Assembly: GCA_013398295.1 (NCBI GenBank)
Contig: VZSF01000012.1
Coordinates: 771,066-835,065 of the forward strand
DNA length: 64,000 nt
DNA from: Chionis minor
Taxonomy: Eukaryota; Chordata; Aves; Charadriiformes; Chionididae
Direction: 5' to 3'
Shown piece by piece: positions 62,101-64,000 of the stretch. A model generated the notes under the pieces. The model was not told the origin of the DNA. It made no database searches and was given only the letters and a program-made list of their open reading frames with translations. A program made the translations under genes and the position numbers. How positions within the stretch are numbered: position 1 is the first letter of the stretch; each line of letters opens with the position of its first letter.

Positions 62101-63908
62101 CAATATGTGAGCAACAAACCAGCAATATATAAAGGCTCAAGCATGCATTTTAGCTTTATGCAGCCATTTTGGAGCCTGAAGCTTTATTTTGGCTTTGCTA
62201 TCCACCATCTAAATGTCTCCAAAACACTTTCATACTGCCAGCATCCACCAGCAACAGATTAGCTCAGTGGTCTGTCATATATGGGCAAATTTCTGCCCAC
62301 TGGGAGAAAAGTTGTAGAGTCGTGTTGGCACTAACTAGCAGAAAGACATTGTAAACATGAAGACCACGCAGGTCACAGGGACCGAGACACTTGTCTGGAA
62401 TTCATAAAACCTACTGTCTAGCCTTGTAGTTTCGTGGCTTTCAAAGAGAATGAGAAACCAAACATATAATAAACAAATATATTTGCAGACGTTCTGTCCC
62501 GTGAATCTGCACATTACAGGAGGCTGCAGGGTATAGCAATTTAGTATTTTAGAAATCTCATAGCTTACTATTGCAGGCTGACTCCAAATTGCTGGGTAGG
62601 TAGAGGTGGCCGTGGTGGAGGAACCTTAACCACAGGTGGCAGTTTTCCCTTCTGTTTCCTCCGAAGAGTTTCATCATGTCTGCAAAAATCAAGAAATTAT
62701 TGATTTTCTGTGCACCACAGTTGACAAACTATATATATGAACAGCTACTGGTACTGCTCATGATGTTGGTTTTCTGACAACAGTGTATATGTTGCAGGTC
62801 TTACAGAACTTGGATTTAATATAAGCATTAGAGAAATTTTTAAGTAGTATTGTGGTAGAATACTTAAGCAAGACACAGAAGAGCTCTTTTGCTTCAGCCA
62901 ATGGAGTATAGTAATAAACGTGTCCAAAAAATAGGAACACACTATAATTTAACAGCAAAATTCAAACCTATTTACTACTCAAAATACAACTCCCCTTCCT
63001 TTGGCAACTATGCAATCCAATTTATAACCTTAGAGCTGTAAGGTATTTTCTGTTATTCCATATTTACACAAAAGCTGTGTAAAAACCCACCAGGCATCAA
63101 TAACAGTCATAATCAAAGCTTCCAGTTTCATTCAGCAGTGACATAAAATCACTTCCTGTCAGTACATCAAAGCATTTCTATGTAAAGTGCTGCGTCGAGA
63201 AGACTGTTATTGATACTAATACTGGCACTTGACAATTCCAGCCCTATGCATTTCTTTTTCTTTTCCTCTCCCGCCCCCTCTCCAACACTCCTCCCTAACA
63301 CAGATACACGCACGATATAAAAGTAATGGATCCGCTAATGATAGATGTATCCATAAAGTTTAAAATCAATCAACACTTCACTGACTGGGAATGCTTTTAG
63401 CAAAAGGAAGTAATTTAATCCGTAACAATATGCAAGCAAAGAGGTCAGGATTACACTTCTGCCCATGAACATTACGTGACACTCATAAGCAGTAATGACA
63501 TATGGACTGGTTTTGTTAACACTCACACAGAAGCTGCAATTATACTAAGAAAATGCTCCACAGCTGAGTTAGAAATGTTCCAAATCTGTAGAAAACTATA
63601 TAGTGTTCTCTTCTCTAAACACCTGATGCACTTCAGCACGTCTTTGATGACAATACAGTTTTCAGAACTAAATCCAACCAAGCACGAATAAGTAAATTAG
63701 ACTTTTAATCACTGAAGAAATAGAATTAGATTCTGCTTGGAATACAGTGAACAGGATGCAACTCTACCTGAGAAAAGGCAAGACAACTTATTTTAAACTT
63801 GCCACATACCGGATGACTTCTTGAGGGATATTTAGCTGGTCATATTTGAGATGCTCTCTCAGGTCACTTAAATAGTTTAAGTAAGTGATTTTTTTCCCAA
63901 ACTTATGG
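28990..63908 (-). CDS. ARHGAP8: ARHGAP8 (BPGAP1-type Rho GTPase-activating protein), C-terminal seven exons
   Basis: The spliced gene is read right to left: 63908-63810, 62679-62569, 52970-52897 (or its copy 52212-52139), 39990-39913, 39190-39062, 36031-35928, 29187-28990. Phases join exactly and all borders are GT/AG. The product contains the end of the CRAL-TRIO/BCH domain ([13 protein letters not shown]), a proline-rich motif PPPRPPLP, and a RhoGAP domain with the arginine-finger motif [15 protein letters not shown] and FGLNLIWP. RhoGAPs speed GTP hydrolysis by Rho-family proteins; BPGAP1 is cytoplasmic/cortical, acts on RhoA, and affects cell shape and motility. The closest relative is ARHGAP1 (p50RhoGAP); the PPPRPPLP stretch and the sequence [10 protein letters not shown] favour ARHGAP8. 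The first exons lie beyond the window. No search was run. Confidence 0.93.
29188..35927 (-). other. ARHGAP8: ARHGAP8 intron (last)
   Basis: This 6.7-kb intron lies between the last two coding exons. It contains a perfect 17-bp inverted repeat at 30,638-30,782 and a C run near 32,486-32,497. No exon is missing from the RhoGAP domain at this junction (FLHM to VSQES), so none is expected here. Confidence 0.8.
30638..30782. repeat. Perfect 17-bp inverted repeat spanning 145 bp
   Basis: TAAGGTCATGAAGCAGG at 30,638-30,654 is the exact reverse complement of 30,766-30,782, with 111 bases between. No convincing target-site duplication flanks it. Confidence 0.9.
35928..36031 (-). CDS. ARHGAP8: ARHGAP8 exon: RhoGAP middle
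   Basis: This 104-nt exon (phase 1 in, phase 0 out) is read after the A carried from the previous exon. It gives [21 protein letters not shown] and [14 protein letters not shown]. The [11 protein letters not shown] stretch corresponds to the PE-NY--L--L helix that is widely conserved in RhoGAP domains. The acceptor is CATTGTAG and the donor GTGAGT (35,927-35,922). Confidence 0.93.
36032..39061 (-). other. ARHGAP8: ARHGAP8 intron
   Basis: A 3-kb AT-rich intron with a short hairpin at 38,047-38,076 and an A-rich run near 38,635-38,660. I see no further exon. Confidence 0.8.
38047..38076. repeat. Short perfect inverted repeat (10-bp arms)
   Basis: TTTACCTAGA at 38,047-38,056 pairs with TCTAGGTAAA at 38,067-38,076 over a 10-base loop. 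Confidence 0.85.
39062..39190 (-). CDS. ARHGAP8: ARHGAP8 exon: RhoGAP Lys/Arg motif
   Basis: This 129-nt exon (phase 1 in, phase 1 out) encodes [21 protein letters not shown] then [22 protein letters not shown]. The Lys and Arg of LKTFLREL are the positively charged pair (Lys122 and Arg126 in p50RhoGAP domain numbering) that support GTPase binding, and both are kept. The ELP-PLL motif is a family hallmark. The acceptor is CTTTTAG and the donor GTGAGT. Confidence 0.95.
39191..39912 (-). other. ARHGAP8: ARHGAP8 intron
   Basis: A 0.7-kb intron with ACAT-type short repeats around 39,234-39,284 and nothing else identified. Confidence 0.8.
39913..39990 (-). CDS. ARHGAP8: ARHGAP8 exon: RhoGAP arginine finger
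   Basis: This 78-nt exon (phase 1 in, phase 1 out) is read after the G of the upstream exon. It encodes [21 protein letters not shown] followed by KLYNQ and a carried G. The codon CGA at 39,967-39,965 is the catalytic arginine finger of the GIFRRSA motif, the residue that enters the GTPase active site. The acceptor is TTTTTTCAG and the donor GTAAGC at 39,912. Confidence 0.95.
46265..46281. repeat. Poly(A) run
   Basis: Seventeen consecutive A on the plus strand. I see no retroposon body attached to it. Confidence 0.85.
50110..50147. repeat. Perfect 14-bp stem inverted repeat
   Basis: TCATTTAAATCAGT at 50,110-50,123 is exactly reverse-complementary to 50,134-50,147, with a 10-base loop. Confidence 0.95.
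51466..51818 (-). mobile_element. CR1 LINE fragment (3' end)
   Basis: A minus-strand CR1 tail with its 3' end at about 51,466 (CCATTCTATGATTCTATGAT). The minus strand retains CR1 reverse-transcriptase C-terminal fragments ([33 protein letters not shown]) with frameshifts. Only its 5' edge (51,737 on) is repeated in the second copy of the duplicated block, at 52,495-52,576. Confidence 0.93.
52021..52068. repeat. AT-rich dinucleotide tract
   Basis: TATA-type repeats interrupted by ACT/AGT; repeated exactly at 52,779-52,826. Confidence 0.9.
52139..52212 (-). CDS. ARHGAP8: ARHGAP8 exon: start of RhoGAP domain (duplicate copy 1)
   Basis: This 74-nt exon (phase 2 in, phase 1 out) encodes, with the carried [22 protein letters not shown] and YLKRK plus a carried G. 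The GELIPPV segment opens the RhoGAP domain. The acceptor is TCCTAACAG and the donor GTGAGT (52,138-52,133). It is identical to the exon at 52,897-52,970. Because 74 is not a multiple of three, using both copies in one transcript would break the frame, so only one can be used. I expect the two copies to be one locus. Confidence 0.85.
52494..52494. other. Single N at contig junction
   Basis: This N lies exactly between two identical 757-bp segments, so it marks a join and not a miscalled base. Confidence 0.9.
52495..53251. repeat. 757-bp exact duplicate, copy 2 (assembly overlap likely)
   Basis: This copy repeats 51,737-52,493 at a constant offset of 758. It starts in the middle of a CR1 fragment directly after the N and runs into unique sequence at 53,252. 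Confidence 0.95.
52897..52970 (-). CDS. ARHGAP8: ARHGAP8 exon: start of RhoGAP domain (duplicate copy 2)
   Basis: Same sequence, splice sites and phase as 52,139-52,212. Its phase-2 start completes the Tyr codon begun by TA at the end of the 62,679-62,569 exon, and its final G begins the Gly codon completed at 39,990. Confidence 0.85.
52971..62568 (-). other. ARHGAP8: ARHGAP8 intron
   Basis: A 9.6-kb intron, mostly AT-rich unique sequence, with one ambiguous base at 54,418. A GTCC/ATCC short repeat lies near 61,045-61,066. Phase continuity shows no coding exon is lacking. I see no RNA gene. Confidence 0.78.
54418..54418. other. Single ambiguous base (N)
   Basis: This N follows a C run (CTAGCCC). 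Unlike the N at 52,494 it has no duplicated flanks that I can see. It may be a low-quality call or another join. Confidence 0.8.
62569..62679 (-). CDS. ARHGAP8: ARHGAP8 exon: proline-rich SH3-binding linker
   Basis: This 111-nt exon (phase 2 in, phase 2 out) encodes [37 protein letters not shown] and carried TA. The PPPRPPLP motif is the proline-rich region between the BCH and RhoGAP domains that in mammalian BPGAP1 recruits SH3 proteins such as cortactin. It is kept in full, while the flanking basic linker differs from human. The acceptor is TTTTTGCAG and the donor GTAAGC (62,568-62,563). Confidence 0.93.
62680..63809 (-). other. ARHGAP8: ARHGAP8 intron
   Basis: A 1.1-kb AT-rich intron; nothing further seen. 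Confidence 0.8.
63810..63908 (-). CDS. ARHGAP8: ARHGAP8 exon: end of CRAL-TRIO/BCH domain
   Basis: This 99-nt exon (phase 2 in, phase 2 out) encodes [20 protein letters not shown] followed by [12 protein letters not shown] and carried CG. SHKFGKK-x-YxNYLSEL is typical of the C-terminal end of the BCH (BNIP-2/Cdc42GAP homology) Sec14-like domain shared by ARHGAP1 and ARHGAP8, which mediates dimerisation and binding to partners and lipids. The acceptor is a long T tract ending CTAG; the donor is GTATGT. It is the most upstream coding exon in the window. Confidence 0.93.
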
Positions 63909-64000
63909 CTAGAAAAAAAAAGAAAAAACATCACAAAGAAGTATAAAAATCAGCATGGGAAGAACATTTATGAAGGGTTTAGTTTCTATTACAAAAATGT
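63909..64000 (-). other. ARHGAP8: ARHGAP8 intron (edge)
   Basis: A minus-strand polypyrimidine tract (63,912-63,930) directly upstream of the exon acceptor; the rest is intronic up to the window edge. Confidence 0.75.

Noticed and set aside
1..64000. tRNA or rRNA genes, retroviral genes, CRISPR arrays or a bacterial-type operon.
   Set aside because: No cloverleaf, conserved rRNA segment, viral gene signature or regularly spaced repeat array was seen on either strand.

Overview
This is a 64 kb piece of vertebrate nuclear genome, most likely from a bird. It has spliced genes with GT/AG introns, low gene density, few interspersed repeats, and the recognisable repeats are CR1 LINE fragments with the short ATTCTATG-type 3' ends typical of bird genomes. 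The species cannot be fixed from sequence alone. Nothing bacterial, viral or CRISPR-like is present.

Left end (1-~7,530, + strand): the last four coding exons and probable 3' UTR of PHF21B, a PHD-finger chromatin protein. The exons (460-618, 1622-1697, 2669-2772, 5198-5422) join in frame to give the PHD zinc finger, a short linker, a charged coiled coil and the C-terminus (187 residues). The rest of the gene lies before the window.

Middle (~7,530-28,500): an intergenic stretch between two genes that face each other tail to tail. It holds a CpG-dense block at about 10.05-10.45 kb, two diverged copies of an unidentified 289-bp element built partly from 18-bp units (13.9 and 15.6 kb), two CR1 fragments, a GC-rich block (16.0-17.0 kb), a 67-bp tandem duplication (23.3 kb) and simple repeats. 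I see no convincing protein-coding gene here.

Right part (~28,500-64,000, - strand): seven consecutive C-terminal coding exons of ARHGAP8 (BPGAP1 type RhoGAP), read from 63,908 down to the stop at 28,990. They encode the end of the CRAL-TRIO/BCH domain, a proline-rich SH3-binding stretch and the whole RhoGAP domain including the arginine finger. One exon appears twice because a 757-bp segment is exactly repeated on both sides of a single N (52,494). This is almost certainly an unmerged assembly overlap. The convergent PHF21B/ARHGAP8 order is the same as I recall for human 22q13.31.

Points most worth a second look: the RhoGAP asparagine that is near-invariant in the family reads as serine; the PHD pocket positions differ from paralogue PHF21A; the two 289-bp copies show asymmetric CpG decay and no codon-position bias; and the ARHGAP8 C-terminus ends early beside a donor-like site. 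No new multi-gene system is evident.
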